A stretch of 64,000 nucleotides of DNA. Source: Clostridia bacterium (lineage in GTDB: Bacteria > Bacillota > Clostridia > TANB77 > UBA1234). Each line of letters opens with the position of its first letter. Within the stretch, counting starts at the first letter, position 1. The position numbers were made by a program, and so were the translations under genes. The notes below the pieces were generated by a model. That model saw only the letters and a list, made by a program, of their open reading frames with translations, did no database searches and was not told the DNA's origin. Shown in pieces: positions 46,201 to 55,932 of the stretch. The stretch spans positions 1 to 64,000 of the forward strand of contig CAAFRB010000098.1 of NCBI GenBank assembly GCA_900765095.1, read 5' to 3'.

Positions 46201-46228
46201 AAGGGCATCTGTGTGATGTCCTTTTTTT
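46201..46228 (+). terminator. Terminator after the zinc-ribbon gene
   Basis: AAGGGCATC / GATGTCCTT stem, five-base loop, seven T. Confidence 0.8.
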
Positions 46229-46264
46229 ATGAGAAAGAATGAAAAAAGGAGTGAAGGATTGATA

Positions 46265-47647
46265 ATGGTAAATGTTAAAGAACCAGTAAAGATAAGTAAT
46301 GAAGAAAAGATAATGCTACAGGCAAGAGAATATACTGTGGGACTAAAATATTTTATAAATACAATGGGATGTAAACTTAATGAGAATGATTCAGAAAAGA
46401 TTGCCGGAATGCTTACAAAGATGGGATACGAAGAAACAGACTCGATTCAAAATGCTAATATAGTTGTGTTTAATACTTGTTGTGTAAGAGAAAATGCCGA
46501 GGAAAAACTTTTTGGAAAACTTGGAGAATTAAAGAATTTGAAAGAAGCAAATAATATGATAATTTGTCTTGGTGGTTGTATGAGCCAAGAAAAGCATATA
46601 GTGGATAAAGTAAAACAAAGCTATAAACAAGTTGATATCGTGTTTGGAACTCATAATATTCACAAGCTTCCTGAAATGGTTTTAGAAAAGTTAGTTAATA
46701 ACAAGAAGGTTTTTGATGTTTGGAATATAGATGGCGACATTGTAGAAGGATTGCCAGTTAAGAGGACAAGCGACAGAAATGCACTTGTAACAATTATGTA
46801 TGGATGCAATAATTTTTGTACATATTGCATTGTTCCATACACAAGAGGGAGAGAAAGAAGCAGAAAGCCAGAGGATATTTTAAGAGAGGTAAGAGAACTT
46901 GCTACTCAAGGATATAAGGAAATAATGTTACTTGGACAAAATGTAAATTCATATAATGGTGGAGATGGATATAACTTTTCTAATTTACTTTATGATATAG
47001 ATAAGATAGAAGGAATAGACATTGTTAGATTTATGTCGCCACACCCTAAAGATTTTACAGATGATGTAATTGATGCTATTGCAAATTGTGATAGCGTATG
47101 TAAAGTTATTCATTTGCCTTTGCAATCAGGAAGTACAAATGTTTTGAAACTTATGAATAGAAAATATACTAAAGAGCAATATTTAGCTTTGGTTGATAGA
47201 ATCAGAAGTAAGGTTAAGGATGTTTCTTTTACTACAGATATAATTGTTGGATTCCCTGGTGAAACAGAGAAAGATTTTGAGGAAACTTTGGATGTGGTAA
47301 GCAAGGTGAAATTTGACCAAGTATTTATGTTTATATATTCGGTAAGAAAAGGAACTGTTGCAGAAAAAATGCCAGATCATGTCCCAGAAGATATTAAGTC
47401 TGAAAGGTTTAGTAGACTAAAAACTCTTGCAGATTCAATAACAGCAGAAGAAACTAAAAAGTATATTGGTACAATTCAAAAGGTGTTAGTAGAAGGTGAA
47501 AGTAAGACAAACAAAAATATGCTAACGGGAAGAACTAGAAGCTATAAAGTGGTTAATTTTGAAGGGGATGAATCTCTCATTGGTAAAGAAGTTGAGATTA
47601 AAATAACTTCAGAACATACTTGGTTTTTAAAAGGTGAAGTCGTTTAA
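46265..47647 (+). CDS. miaB: tRNA-2-methylthio-N6-adenosine synthase MiaB
   Basis: 460 residues from the ATG at 46265. N-terminal MTTase domain (INTMGCKLNENDSEKIAGML, FNTCCVRENAEEK), radical SAM CxxxCxxC in YGCNNFCTYCIVPYTRGRE, and a C-terminal TRAM domain. Adds a methylthio group to i6A37 in tRNAs. Confidence 0.95.
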   Translation: MVNVKEPVKISNEEKIMLQAREYTVGLKYFINTMGCKLNENDSEKIAGMLTKMGYEETDSIQNANIVVFNTCCVRENAEEKLFGKLGELKNLKEANNMIICLGGCMSQEKHIVDKVKQSYKQVDIVFGTHNIHKLPEMVLEKLVNNKKVFDVWNIDGDIVEGLPVKRTSDRNALVTIMYGCNNFCTYCIVPYTRGRERSRKPEDILREVRELATQGYKEIMLLGQNVNSYNGGDGYNFSNLLYDIDKIEGIDIVRFMSPHPKDFTDDVIDAIANCDSVCKVIHLPLQSGSTNVLKLMNRKYTKEQYLALVDRIRSKVKDVSFTTDIIVGFPGETEKDFEETLDVVSKVKFDQVFMFIYSVRKGTVAEKMPDHVPEDIKSERFSRLKTLADSITAEETKKYIGTIQKVLVEGESKTNKNMLTGRTRSYKVVNFEGDESLIGKEVEIKITSEHTWFLKGEVV

Positions 47648-47751
47648 TGCTTGGTGCTGAAAGTTTTTTAGCATTTTGAGCGTTGAAAGAATTTTAGTAT
47701 TTGACTAATTGAACGTAATTAGATAAAATCTATTCGTAAGGAGGTTGTTTT

Positions 47752-49398
47752 ATGATTAAAGTAAAATGTAACAATCAAGAATATGAAGTTCAAAAAGGTA
47801 AAAAAGTGATAGACTTCCTAAAGGAAGATATGAAGATAGATGTAAGTCAAATTCTTGCATGCAGGATAGATAATGAAGTAAAGTCGCTTGATTATGCTAT
47901 GGATGATGATTCTAATATAGCACTTATTGATTATACTTTTTCTGATGGAAGCAGAATATATGTTAGGGGACTAACATTTATATTGACAAAGGCTTTTGAA
48001 GATTTGTATCCTGAAATAAGGATAACTGTTAATTATTCATTAGGTCACTCGGTATATTGTGAAACTGTTGATGGAACTCAACTATCTATAGAAATTGTTG
48101 AAAATGTAAAAAACAAAATGGAAGAAATAATAAAAGAGGATATTCCATTTGTTAAGAGTGAGTTGCCTGTTGAGGATGCCAAAAAGCTATATATACGAAA
48201 TAATAGATTGGATAAAATAGGAATTATTGAAAACAGGATGAAATCACATGTTTCTTTGTATTCGTGTGGAAAGACTGTAAATTATTTTTATGGTGTAATG
48301 CCACTTTCTACGGGATACATGAAATATTTTGATTTGTTGCCTTATGAGAAAGGCGTATTACTTGTTTATCCAAGACGTTCTAATCCAACTGTTGTAGAAC
48401 AAATAAAGGAAACGAAAAAGTTGTATGCTACTTTTGATGAGTATGAAAGATTACATAAAATTTTAGGCGTGCAAAATGTTACAGAGCTTAACAATTGGAT
48501 AAAGAGTGGAAAAATTTCTGAACTTGTTAAGGTTTCAGAAGCATTACATGAGAAGAAGATTGCACAAATTGCCGATATGATTGCGGCAGATAAGAGAAAG
48601 AAACTTGTTTTGATTGCTGGTCCTTCATCTTCTGGTAAAACTACATTTGCACAAAGATTAAGTATACAATTGAGAGTTAACGGAATCACTTCTGTTGCGT
48701 TGTCTATGGATAATTATTTCGTTGATAGAGCTAATACACCACGAGATGAGAATGGCAATTATGATTTTGAATGTTTGGAAGCTATTGATTTAAAATTGTT
48801 TAATGACCAATTAACAGCTCTTTTAAACGGTGAAGAAGTTAGTTTGCCAACTTTTGATTTTACAACGGGTTCAAGAAGATATGATGGAAATATTGCAAAG
48901 CTTGGAGAAAATCAAGTGTTGATAGTTGAAGGAATTCATGGATTAAATGAAAAACTTACTGAGGCTATTCCTAGGGAAAATAAGTTTAAGATCTATATCA
49001 GTGCTTTGACTGCATTAAATATAGATGATTACAACAGAATATCAACTGCTGATTCAAGGCTTATAAGAAGAATATTGAGAGATAGCTCTTTTAGAGGACA
49101 TTCTCCTGTTTCGACACTTAGAATGTGGCCTTCTGTTAGAGAAGGCGAGGAAAAATATATATTCCCATATCAAGAAGATGCAGATGTAATGTTTAATTCA
49201 TCATTGGTTTATGAGCCTGCTGTTATAAAACCTTTCTTAGAGCCAGTGCTTGCATTGGTGAATAGAAACGAACCAGAATATTCTGAAGCTAAGAGATTGT
49301 ATGAATTCTTGGGATACTTCCTTCCAATAAATATAGATGAAGTTCCTATAAATTCAATATTAAGAGAGTTCCTTGGCGGCGGATGTTTTTATAGATAG
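47752..49398 (+). CDS. TGS-domain nucleoside (uridine) kinase-like protein
   Basis: 548 residues. An N-terminal threonyl-tRNA-synthetase-like part (TGS and editing-like folds, about 1-230) is fused to a phosphoribulokinase/uridine kinase domain with Walker A LIAGPSSSGKTTFAQRL near residue 288 and VEGIHGLNE. This fusion is common in Clostridia. The exact substrate is not proven. Confidence 0.9.
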   Translation: MIKVKCNNQEYEVQKGKKVIDFLKEDMKIDVSQILACRIDNEVKSLDYAMDDDSNIALIDYTFSDGSRIYVRGLTFILTKAFEDLYPEIRITVNYSLGHSVYCETVDGTQLSIEIVENVKNKMEEIIKEDIPFVKSELPVEDAKKLYIRNNRLDKIGIIENRMKSHVSLYSCGKTVNYFYGVMPLSTGYMKYFDLLPYEKGVLLVYPRRSNPTVVEQIKETKKLYATFDEYERLHKILGVQNVTELNNWIKSGKISELVKVSEALHEKKIAQIADMIAADKRKKLVLIAGPSSSGKTTFAQRLSIQLRVNGITSVALSMDNYFVDRANTPRDENGNYDFECLEAIDLKLFNDQLTALLNGEEVSLPTFDFTTGSRRYDGNIAKLGENQVLIVEGIHGLNEKLTEAIPRENKFKIYISALTALNIDDYNRISTADSRLIRRILRDSSFRGHSPVSTLRMWPSVREGEEKYIFPYQEDADVMFNSSLVYEPAVIKPFLEPVLALVNRNEPEYSEAKRLYEFLGYFLPINIDEVPINSILREFLGGGCFYR

Positions 49399-49411
49399 TA
49401 AGGAGTTAGTC

Positions 49412-49720
49412 ATGGGTAATTTTACTGTAATAGACGAAGAATTTGTTTGTGAGCATTGTGGCAAGAAAGTTGAAAAACTAAATTATACATGCAGAGATCA
49501 TTGCCCACATTGTTTGTATGCTAAACATGTCGATATAAATCCTGGTGACAGATTAGAAGAATGTCACGGATTGCTTGAACCTATTGGTATTGAAAATAAT
49601 TCTAAAAAGGGATATGTTATCATTTATAGATGTCAAAAATGTGGTAAGATTCGTAAGAATATCGCTGCGAAAGATGATGATATGAATCTTATAATAAATT
49701 TGTCAGCTAATCCTATGTAA
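49412..49720 (+). CDS. RNHCP-domain zinc protein
   Basis: 102 residues behind AAGGAG. Cys pairs CEHCGKKV, CRDHCPHCLYAKH and CQKCGKIRKN form two zinc sites; the RDHCPHCL block is the family hallmark. Its role is unknown, perhaps RNA binding. Confidence 0.85.
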   Translation: MGNFTVIDEEFVCEHCGKKVEKLNYTCRDHCPHCLYAKHVDINPGDRLEECHGLLEPIGIENNSKKGYVIIYRCQKCGKIRKNIAAKDDDMNLIINLSANPM

Positions 49721-49790
49721 GCTTTATTAATTTTAATAGAATATTATTAAACTCTTCCTAATACTTATGTATCAAAGGAGGAGTTTTTTT

Positions 49791-50627
49791 ATGAAATCAA
49801 AATTTGTTTTTATAGTAATTATCTTAATTGTTTTAATAGTTATTTTTAACAATATATCTAGCAAAGAAAATAAGACTGAGTTTAAGCCACTAGAACTTGA
49901 GGTTGGAGATGAATTTACTGAGATAGATTATGGTGATAAGATGTTTGTGGTAAATTATGAAATTGATGATGTTACTGGTGATGGCGTTAAAGACATGATA
50001 ATAATCATTGGAAATAAAAATGACGTAGCTGATACTATGGCGAATAATATTGATGTTGTTACTTATGATTCTGAAAATAAATCTTTTATTAAAGGCAATT
50101 TAAAGAAGTGTTCTTTGAATACGCCTAAACTATTTTTGAAGGATATGAATGGTGATGGGATAAATGATATAGTATTGATTGGAGATAATGAAGATATGAC
50201 AAAGACAGTTAAGGTACTAACAATTAAAGATGGTGAAAGTAAGGAAGTATTTAAGAATAAAGATAATAAAGGTTTATCATTTACAGGTGCTTTTCTTGAT
50301 GGATTTAAAGCCCATATAGTGGCAAGAAAGATAAATTTTGAGAGAAATATAGAAATAAATGATAAAAGAGAAAACTATATTACGAGTGGGTTTTATGATG
50401 AAAGTGGCAGAGTGACTGCAAGTAAAAATAATATTACGACATCTGGCTTTGTGAGTGTAGAGTTTGTTGAACTTAACGATGCTTATGGATTGAAAACGAC
50501 GCAGAGAATTAAAGGCTTTGATAATCTTGATATATTAGACCAGGTTGAAGTTATTTGGAAATATGAAAATGGCAGTTGGAATATAAAAGAGGCAAAAGGC
50601 GAAAAATTGGGTAATTTGCTTTATTAA
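49791..50627 (+). CDS. Membrane-anchored protein with two FG-GAP-like calcium repeats
   Basis: 278 residues behind AAAGGAGG. One N-terminal helix (5-22), then two Asp-rich units DVTGDGVKDMIIIIG and DMNGDGINDIVLIGD as in FG-GAP/VCBS repeats, then a beta-rich part. Probably outside the membrane. Function unknown. Confidence 0.75.
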   Translation: MKSKFVFIVIILIVLIVIFNNISSKENKTEFKPLELEVGDEFTEIDYGDKMFVVNYEIDDVTGDGVKDMIIIIGNKNDVADTMANNIDVVTYDSENKSFIKGNLKKCSLNTPKLFLKDMNGDGINDIVLIGDNEDMTKTVKVLTIKDGESKEVFKNKDNKGLSFTGAFLDGFKAHIVARKINFERNIEINDKRENYITSGFYDESGRVTASKNNITTSGFVSVEFVELNDAYGLKTTQRIKGFDNLDILDQVEVIWKYENGSWNIKEAKGEKLGNLLY

Positions 50628-50700
50628 TTTTCAGTAACACTATTGGGGCGTATTGCATAAAATAAAGTATCGAAGTTAAAGCAAAGGGAGGTATAAATTA

Positions 50701-50796
50701 ATGGGTGATTGCAATAATTCAATGGCAGAGAATAGTTGTTGCAGTAGCAGATTCTTATTTTTTGTTTTGATATTTTTAATAATACTTAGAGGCTAA
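50701..50796 (+). CDS. Small Cys-containing membrane peptide (spore-type)
   Basis: 31 residues: a polar head with three Cys (MGDCNNSMAENSCCSSR) and a hydrophobic tail (FLFFVLIFLIILRG). Good ribosome binding site AAAGGGAGG about ten bases upstream. Composition resembles YjcZ/SscA-type spore peptides; this is only similarity of layout. Confidence 0.55.
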   Translation: MGDCNNSMAENSCCSSRFLFFVLIFLIILRG

Positions 50797-50843
50797 ATTA
50801 AAAAAGTACAAATAGCTTGAAAAATTTAGTGAGAAATAAAAAG

Positions 50844-50926
50844 CACCACTTCAAAATCTGATTTGATATGTATAGTCTTTTAAGAATACATGTCATCTTA
50901 AATTTTGAAGTGGTGTCTTTTATTTT
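50844..50926. terminator. Large bidirectional terminator
   Basis: 14-base perfect arms CACCACTTCAAAAT (50844-50857) / ATTTTGAAGTGGTG (50902-50915), with a second stem GATATGTAT / ATACATGTC inside the loop. T-rich on both outer sides, so it serves the small peptide gene (plus) and the kinase gene (minus). Confidence 0.85.
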
Positions 50927-51591
50927 TTCTTCATCACAAGTGCTTGTGAAAAGTAATCTTCGTCCTTGCTTGTATGTATTTTTACATTTGGATAGCGTTT
51001 GATTATTTGTTTTACTTCCCATAGCCCAAGTCCAGATTTTATTTTCTTGGTGGAAAATCCTTTTTTGAAAATAGATTTAATATCTATTTCTTTATCTAGA
51101 TAAGAATTTTGAATAGTTGCAATCTGATTTCCATTTTTAGCATTTCTAATTTCCACGAAAATATCTTTCTCTTCTGTTATTTTTGATGCGTCTATCGCAT
51201 TATCTAATAATATTCCTATTATTTTTGAGAATTCATATATATCCATATTTAGTTCCTGATAATTAATATTAGAGAAGAAATTAAACTTCACACCATTATT
51301 AACAGCTAATCTGTATTTAGAAGAGATTAAGCCTAATACAGAAGGTTCGTTAATGGTGTTCATATTGATGCTTTGAAGTTGATTAACATCATTTATTTCG
51401 CACATAATTGATTTGACAAACTTTTTTAGTCCGCTCATATCATCCAAGGCAACGTAGCCACTAATAGAAGCTATAATATTACAATAGTCGTGCTTGAATA
51501 CTCTAAGTTTGTCTACTAATTCTTTTAAATTTTCATTTTCCTCTCTTAATTTGACCGTTTCAATATCATCTACTAAATTATGCATATACAT
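50920..51591 (-). CDS. Soluble AgrC-like GHKL sensor histidine kinase fragment or short kinase
   Basis: 223 residues from the ATG at 51591 behind AAGGAG. Coiled coil (residues 10-30), the dimerisation/His box FKHDYCNIIASISGY (His at about 34), then a GHKL ATPase with N box IGILLDNAIDASK and G box KSGLGLWEVKQII. No membrane segments, unlike AgrC. No response regulator beside it. Either a soluble kinase or a gene that lost its sensor part. Confidence 0.8.
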   Translation of the reverse strand: MYMHNLVDDIETVKLREENENLKELVDKLRVFKHDYCNIIASISGYVALDDMSGLKKFVKSIMCEINDVNQLQSINMNTINEPSVLGLISSKYRLAVNNGVKFNFFSNINYQELNMDIYEFSKIIGILLDNAIDASKITEEKDIFVEIRNAKNGNQIATIQNSYLDKEIDIKSIFKKGFSTKKIKSGLGLWEVKQIIKRYPNVKIHTSKDEDYFSQALVMKKK

Positions 51592-51754
51592 GAATCTCCT
51601 TCGAAAATATTCGGAATATTAAGAGCCTGACTCCGATATAATATATTGATTGGAAAAGAATGTCAATGGATTTTGAATAAAATATGAATTTTTTGTTTAT
51701 TGTTTATCTATAGATAATTAAATGATAGAATATGTGTGGAGGGAGGTTTTAAAT

Positions 51755-52732
51755 ATGGATAAAAAATTTTTAATGATAGGTGTGCTTATATTATTTGCTT
51801 TAGTTCTTTGTTCTTGTAAGGCTGATACTAATGGCTTGCTTGATGAAAATGGTGATAGTGGTAATAAGACTATTTTTGATATTAAAGAGGAAAATAATAA
51901 GCAAGATGAATGTGATGATTCTACGCAATCGGATGAAACTATTTCTAAAAGCGATAACTTGAAAACTAGTGGTGATAGTGAACTTGTTGAAAGTGGTGAG
52001 CTAGAAATCGACGTTGTTCCTGTGAATTCTAGTAGCTTGTCAAATACAACATGTGCGTGGGGATTTAGGAGAATGAAAGATGAGGTTCAGCCGGAATTTT
52101 CAGCTTCATATACAAAACCACTAGATGAATATGGTGGTATATATGTAGGAAATAAAGATTCGAGAGTTATATATTTGACTTTTGATGAGGGGTATGAAAA
52201 TGGCTATACATCTACGATTTTAGACACTCTTAAAGAAAAGGATGTTGAAGCGGTTTTCTTTGTTACCATGCCTTATGTAAAGCAGAATCCTGATTTGGTT
52301 AGAAGAATGATTGATGAGGGCCATATTGTTGGAAATCATACTGTTAATCATCCTAGTATGCCTTCTGTATCTGATGATGAAAAATTAAAGAAAGAAGTAA
52401 CTGTTTTACATGATTATGTTTTAGAAAATTTTGATTATGAAATGAAATACATAAGACCTCCGAAGGGCGAATATAGTGAGAGAACTGTTAAGTTATGTAA
52501 AGATATTGGATATACTCATGTTTTATGGAGTTTTGCTTATGATGATTGGGATGTTAAAAAACAAGATCGATTAGATTATGCACGAAAGATGATTTACAAC
52601 AATCTGCATAATGGTTGTGTAATGCTACTGCATGCTGTTTCAAAAGATAATGATGCACTACTTGGTGAGTTTATAGATACTGCACGTGATAGAGGTTTTG
52701 AATTTTGTTCGTTGAATGATTTTGAATATTGA
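51755..52732 (+). CDS. PdaA-like polysaccharide deacetylase lipoprotein
   Basis: 325 residues from the ATG at 51755 behind GGAGGGAGG. Lipoprotein-type signal with LVLCSC as possible lipobox, a polar Ser/Asp/Glu linker, then a NodB domain of the PdaA type: YLTFDEGYENGYT, GNHTVNHPSMP, RPPKGEYSERT and HAVSKDN. The usual second catalytic Asp of the first motif is replaced by Glu (DEGYE), close to the DNGYE of PdaA. Probably makes muramic-lactam in spore cortex. Precedes yqfC. Confidence 0.85.
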   Translation: MDKKFLMIGVLILFALVLCSCKADTNGLLDENGDSGNKTIFDIKEENNKQDECDDSTQSDETISKSDNLKTSGDSELVESGELEIDVVPVNSSSLSNTTCAWGFRRMKDEVQPEFSASYTKPLDEYGGIYVGNKDSRVIYLTFDEGYENGYTSTILDTLKEKDVEAVFFVTMPYVKQNPDLVRRMIDEGHIVGNHTVNHPSMPSVSDDEKLKKEVTVLHDYVLENFDYEMKYIRPPKGEYSERTVKLCKDIGYTHVLWSFAYDDWDVKKQDRLDYARKMIYNNLHNGCVMLLHAVSKDNDALLGEFIDTARDRGFEFCSLNDFEY

Positions 52733-52750
52733 TTTTGAAAGGTGAGTTTT

Positions 52751-53011
52751 ATGGGGAAAAATGGTTTTCGTGAAAAGTTGGAAAAGGCTTTGGAAATGCC
52801 AATTGAACTTTTGAATAACTATCCCAGAATAACAGTACTTGGAAAAGATAGCATTTTTATAGAAAATTATAAAGCAATAACAGAATATGAAGAAAATTTA
52901 ATTAGAATAAGTAATAATGTATCAATATATGGCAAGAAATTAAACGTGGAAGAAATCACAGCAGATGATATGCTAATTTCTGGTGAGGTTAAGACAATTG
53001 AATTTGAATAG
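52751..53011 (+). CDS. yqfC: Sporulation protein YqfC
   Basis: 86 residues. YqfC pattern: EMPIELLNNYPRITVLGK, then ENYKAITEYEENLIRI and ISGEVKTIEFE. Directly followed by yqfD, the conserved pair. ATG 52751 chosen over GTG 52742 because of the GAAAGGTGAG spacing. Confidence 0.9.
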   Translation: MGKNGFREKLEKALEMPIELLNNYPRITVLGKDSIFIENYKAITEYEENLIRISNNVSIYGKKLNVEEITADDMLISGEVKTIEFE

Positions 53012-53028
53012 GTTGGGAGGGACCACGT

Positions 53029-54207
53029 TTGTTTCTTCGAAGTACATATAATTACGCTATTGGATATGCGAATATACAGGTTGAAGGATATTTTGTAGAG
53101 AGATTTATAAATCTTTGTATGAATAGAAATATTGAAATTTGGGATATTAATAAGTTGTATGATGGAGTTATTACGTTAAAAATTAAAAATAGTGATTTGC
53201 CACGAGTTGACGAGCTTGCTGACATAACTAAGTCAAAAGTAACTGTAATTAAGGAGTCTGGTGTACCTTACATAGCTAAAAAGTATACTAAACGTAAGAT
53301 TTTTATGTTGTTATTTTTAATGGCAGCCGTGTTTATATATTTGGCTAGTTTAAGAATTTGGAAAATAGATATAATAGGTGACTTTTCTATACCAATCGAA
53401 CAAGTAGAGCAAATGTTGCTGGCTGAAAATGTTTATGTTGGAATGAAGAAAAAAGACCTTGATTTTGACAAGGTGAAAAATGAGATATATTTAAAAAGAG
53501 ATGATATATTATGGATTGGCTTCACCATAAAAGGCACAAGAGCAACCGTTGAGATTTTGGAGAGAACAAAAAAAGATGATAATGCGTCTGATAATGTGCC
53601 ATGTAATATAGTGGCGGATAAGGATGGCGTTGTGGAAAAGATTTCTGTTAGAGAAGGCACTAGAGTTGTTCAAAAGGGAGATGTTGTGTTTAAGGGAGAC
53701 ATTCTTGTAAGTGGTGTAGTTGAGAGCGAACATTCTGAAACTAAGTATGTACATTCGAATGCAGATATACTTTTAAAGACTTGGTATATAGGCAAGCAGA
53801 GTTTGCCATTAGAAAAGACGATTGTCTCAAAAACGGGAAACGTTGAGAAAAAACACAAAATAAAATTAGGAAATTATACAATAAATTTAACAAATACTAG
53901 TACAAATTTTGAAAAATATGATACAATAACAAATGTAAAAAAGCTTATCTTGTTTGATAGATTTGAGTTACCTATAGAGTCACAAACAACGGTGTTTGAA
54001 GAATATACTACTGATGAAATTAAGTATACTAAGGAGCAAGCTTTAGAGATTGCAAAGTCTGAAGCAAAGGCGATAGCAGATAGTAATGTTCCGAGTGATG
54101 CGGAGATAATAAATAGTGATTACAAGTTTTTTTACACAGAGAATGAAGTACAAGTAAGAGTTACAAATGAGTGTTTGGAGAGAGCAGGAACGAAAGAGAA
54201 TTTATAA
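53029..54207 (+). CDS. yqfD: Sporulation protein YqfD
   Basis: 392 residues with a TTG start behind GGGAGGG. N-terminal soluble part, one membrane helix near residue 90 (IFMLLFLMAAVFIYLASL), then a long outside domain with KDGVVEKISVREGTRVVQKG and GDILVSGVV. Sporulation membrane protein of the sigma-E class. Confidence 0.92.
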   Translation: MFLRSTYNYAIGYANIQVEGYFVERFINLCMNRNIEIWDINKLYDGVITLKIKNSDLPRVDELADITKSKVTVIKESGVPYIAKKYTKRKIFMLLFLMAAVFIYLASLRIWKIDIIGDFSIPIEQVEQMLLAENVYVGMKKKDLDFDKVKNEIYLKRDDILWIGFTIKGTRATVEILERTKKDDNASDNVPCNIVADKDGVVEKISVREGTRVVQKGDVVFKGDILVSGVVESEHSETKYVHSNADILLKTWYIGKQSLPLEKTIVSKTGNVEKKHKIKLGNYTINLTNTSTNFEKYDTITNVKKLILFDRFELPIESQTTVFEEYTTDEIKYTKEQALEIAKSEAKAIADSNVPSDAEIINSDYKFFYTENEVQVRVTNECLERAGTKENL

Positions 54208-54225
54208 AAGCAATGGAGGGATAAT

Positions 54226-55434
54226 ATGCCAGAGTTACAATTAAAAGTTGTTAAAAATACAGGTGATGGAATTTGGGGTAAGGCCTTAAATAATCTTAAT
54301 AAAGTATTGTATTCGTCTGGTGGCGGGCTATTTAATTTAGTAATTAGTTCAAAAAGAAATGCACTACTTAGAGCAAGTAGTAATTATGAGGGATTAACTA
54401 GTATTGCTAAAGAATCAAAAAGAAATGCTGTTACAGAAAAATACGAAAAGGCTTATGATAATTATCTTAATGTTTTAGAAAGATACATAAAAGAAAATAT
54501 ATATACTCGTGCGCAAAAAAGGGTTAGCACGATAAAAGAAAATAAAATTTTGTCCGAATATTATGAAGTTAATGCTTTAAAGGGTACAGAGTATTGCGAG
54601 TATAAGTACAGAAGGCAAATGATGTTGTTGGCAATGGATTTTGAAAACATATTGGCTACAAAATCTGGATATTTTCTAGAGAAATACGAAAAGTTTTATG
54701 TTAGTGTTATAGAGCAATTGTACAAAGGCACAATGCGTCATTATTCTATTAAACTTACAAACAAAAATGAAGATAAAGATTCTGTTTTTGGCAAAATATA
54801 TAATCTTATAGAAGGGTATATAAATTCAGTTTTACCTTATGTTGAGCAAACTGAAGATGTGAAGAGATACATTGATACATATAAAAATTATGTGGCAACT
54901 ATTGATTTATATGCTAAGAAGGAGATTAGCGCTTTAAAGAGAGAATTATATTTGCTTGAACTTGGAATAAACATATTCTCGTATTGCTTGCCTTTGCTTG
55001 CTGCTGAAGAATGCTATTTGAATATTATTTCAAAGGTTAGAAATGTTATACCAAACACATATATAACAGCTGACAAGTTTGAGGCCTATGAGTTGTTGTT
55101 AGATGCAATTGAAAGTTATTATTATAATGTTTTGGCGAAGAAGACGACATGGGATGATGGTGCTAAGAAGCAAGAATTCTTAGATGTTTGGGACAAGCTT
55201 ATGGAATATAAAAAGCTTGAGAAAATGGATTTATATGAATATAAGCGTTTAAGAGAAGTGCTTTTCGTTACAAATGATATAAAATATTTGAAAAAGGAAA
55301 ATATACCAGCAAAAGAGTTACTTGCTTATTACAGAGAAAGGATGAAACAACAAGGCGGACTTAGAAAGTTTAAAAATTCTGTAAAGAAAGTAGAAGGCAA
55401 GTGGAGAACAAGGAGAAGATGCGAAGCGTCTTAA
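54226..55434 (+). CDS. Unknown 402-residue protein in the yqfD-ybeY interval
   Basis: No family recognised. Mostly helical, Lys/Tyr/Glu-rich, no membrane segment or signal peptide; N-terminal Gly/Ser stretch (SSGGGLFNLVISSKRN) and a very basic end (GKWRTRRRCEAS). In most Bacillota phoH (and often a 7TM-HD gene) lies between yqfD and ybeY; here this gene takes that place. Closely spaced on both sides, so it should be in the same operon. Confidence 0.7.
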   Translation: MPELQLKVVKNTGDGIWGKALNNLNKVLYSSGGGLFNLVISSKRNALLRASSNYEGLTSIAKESKRNAVTEKYEKAYDNYLNVLERYIKENIYTRAQKRVSTIKENKILSEYYEVNALKGTEYCEYKYRRQMMLLAMDFENILATKSGYFLEKYEKFYVSVIEQLYKGTMRHYSIKLTNKNEDKDSVFGKIYNLIEGYINSVLPYVEQTEDVKRYIDTYKNYVATIDLYAKKEISALKRELYLLELGINIFSYCLPLLAAEECYLNIISKVRNVIPNTYITADKFEAYELLLDAIESYYYNVLAKKTTWDDGAKKQEFLDVWDKLMEYKKLEKMDLYEYKRLREVLFVTNDIKYLKKENIPAKELLAYYRERMKQQGGLRKFKNSVKKVEGKWRTRRRCEAS

Positions 55435-55448
55435 GGAGTGTTAATTAT

Positions 55449-55910
55449 ATGATAGAAGTTTTTTACGATGGGATTGATAATTTAAAAGAAGAAGAATTAA
55501 TAAGAAAGGTAATTGAGTGCGTACTTAAAGAAGAAGGAATAAAGAAAAATCTTGATGTTTATGTTACTTTAACGAATAATGAAACGATTAGAAAAGTTAA
55601 TGCTGAGCAAAGGAACATAGATAGGGCGACGGATGTGCTTTCGTTTCCTATGTTTGATAGAAGTGAAATCCCTAATTTGAAAAAAGAGGACAAGACTGAA
55701 GATATTCTTGGAGATATTATTGTTTCAATTGAAAAGGTTAAAGAACAAGCAGAAGAATATGGTCATTCATTCGAAAGAGAGCTTGCATATTTAGTTACTC
55801 ATGGAATGTTACATTTGCTTGGATATGATCATATCATTGATGAAGAAAAAGCTGTTATGAGAAAGAGAGAGGAAGAAATCTTGGGGATCTTAAATATTAC
55901 AAGAGAGTAA
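55449..55910 (+). CDS. ybeY: Endoribonuclease YbeY
   Basis: 153 residues from the ATG at 55449 (AAGGAG 12 bases upstream). Zinc motif THGMLHLLGYDH and RATDVLSFPMFD. Needed for rRNA maturation and quality control. Confidence 0.95.
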   Translation: MIEVFYDGIDNLKEEELIRKVIECVLKEEGIKKNLDVYVTLTNNETIRKVNAEQRNIDRATDVLSFPMFDRSEIPNLKKEDKTEDILGDIIVSIEKVKEQAEEYGHSFERELAYLVTHGMLHLLGYDHIIDEEKAVMRKREEEILGILNITRE

Positions 55911-55932
55911 TTTATGTATTGGAGGGAGTAAT

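Noticed and set aside
51722..51754. Upstream ATG 51722 as start of the pdaA-like gene
   Set aside because: ATG 51755 has GGAGGGAGG at good distance and is followed directly by the signal peptide; the upstream part has no ribosome binding site.
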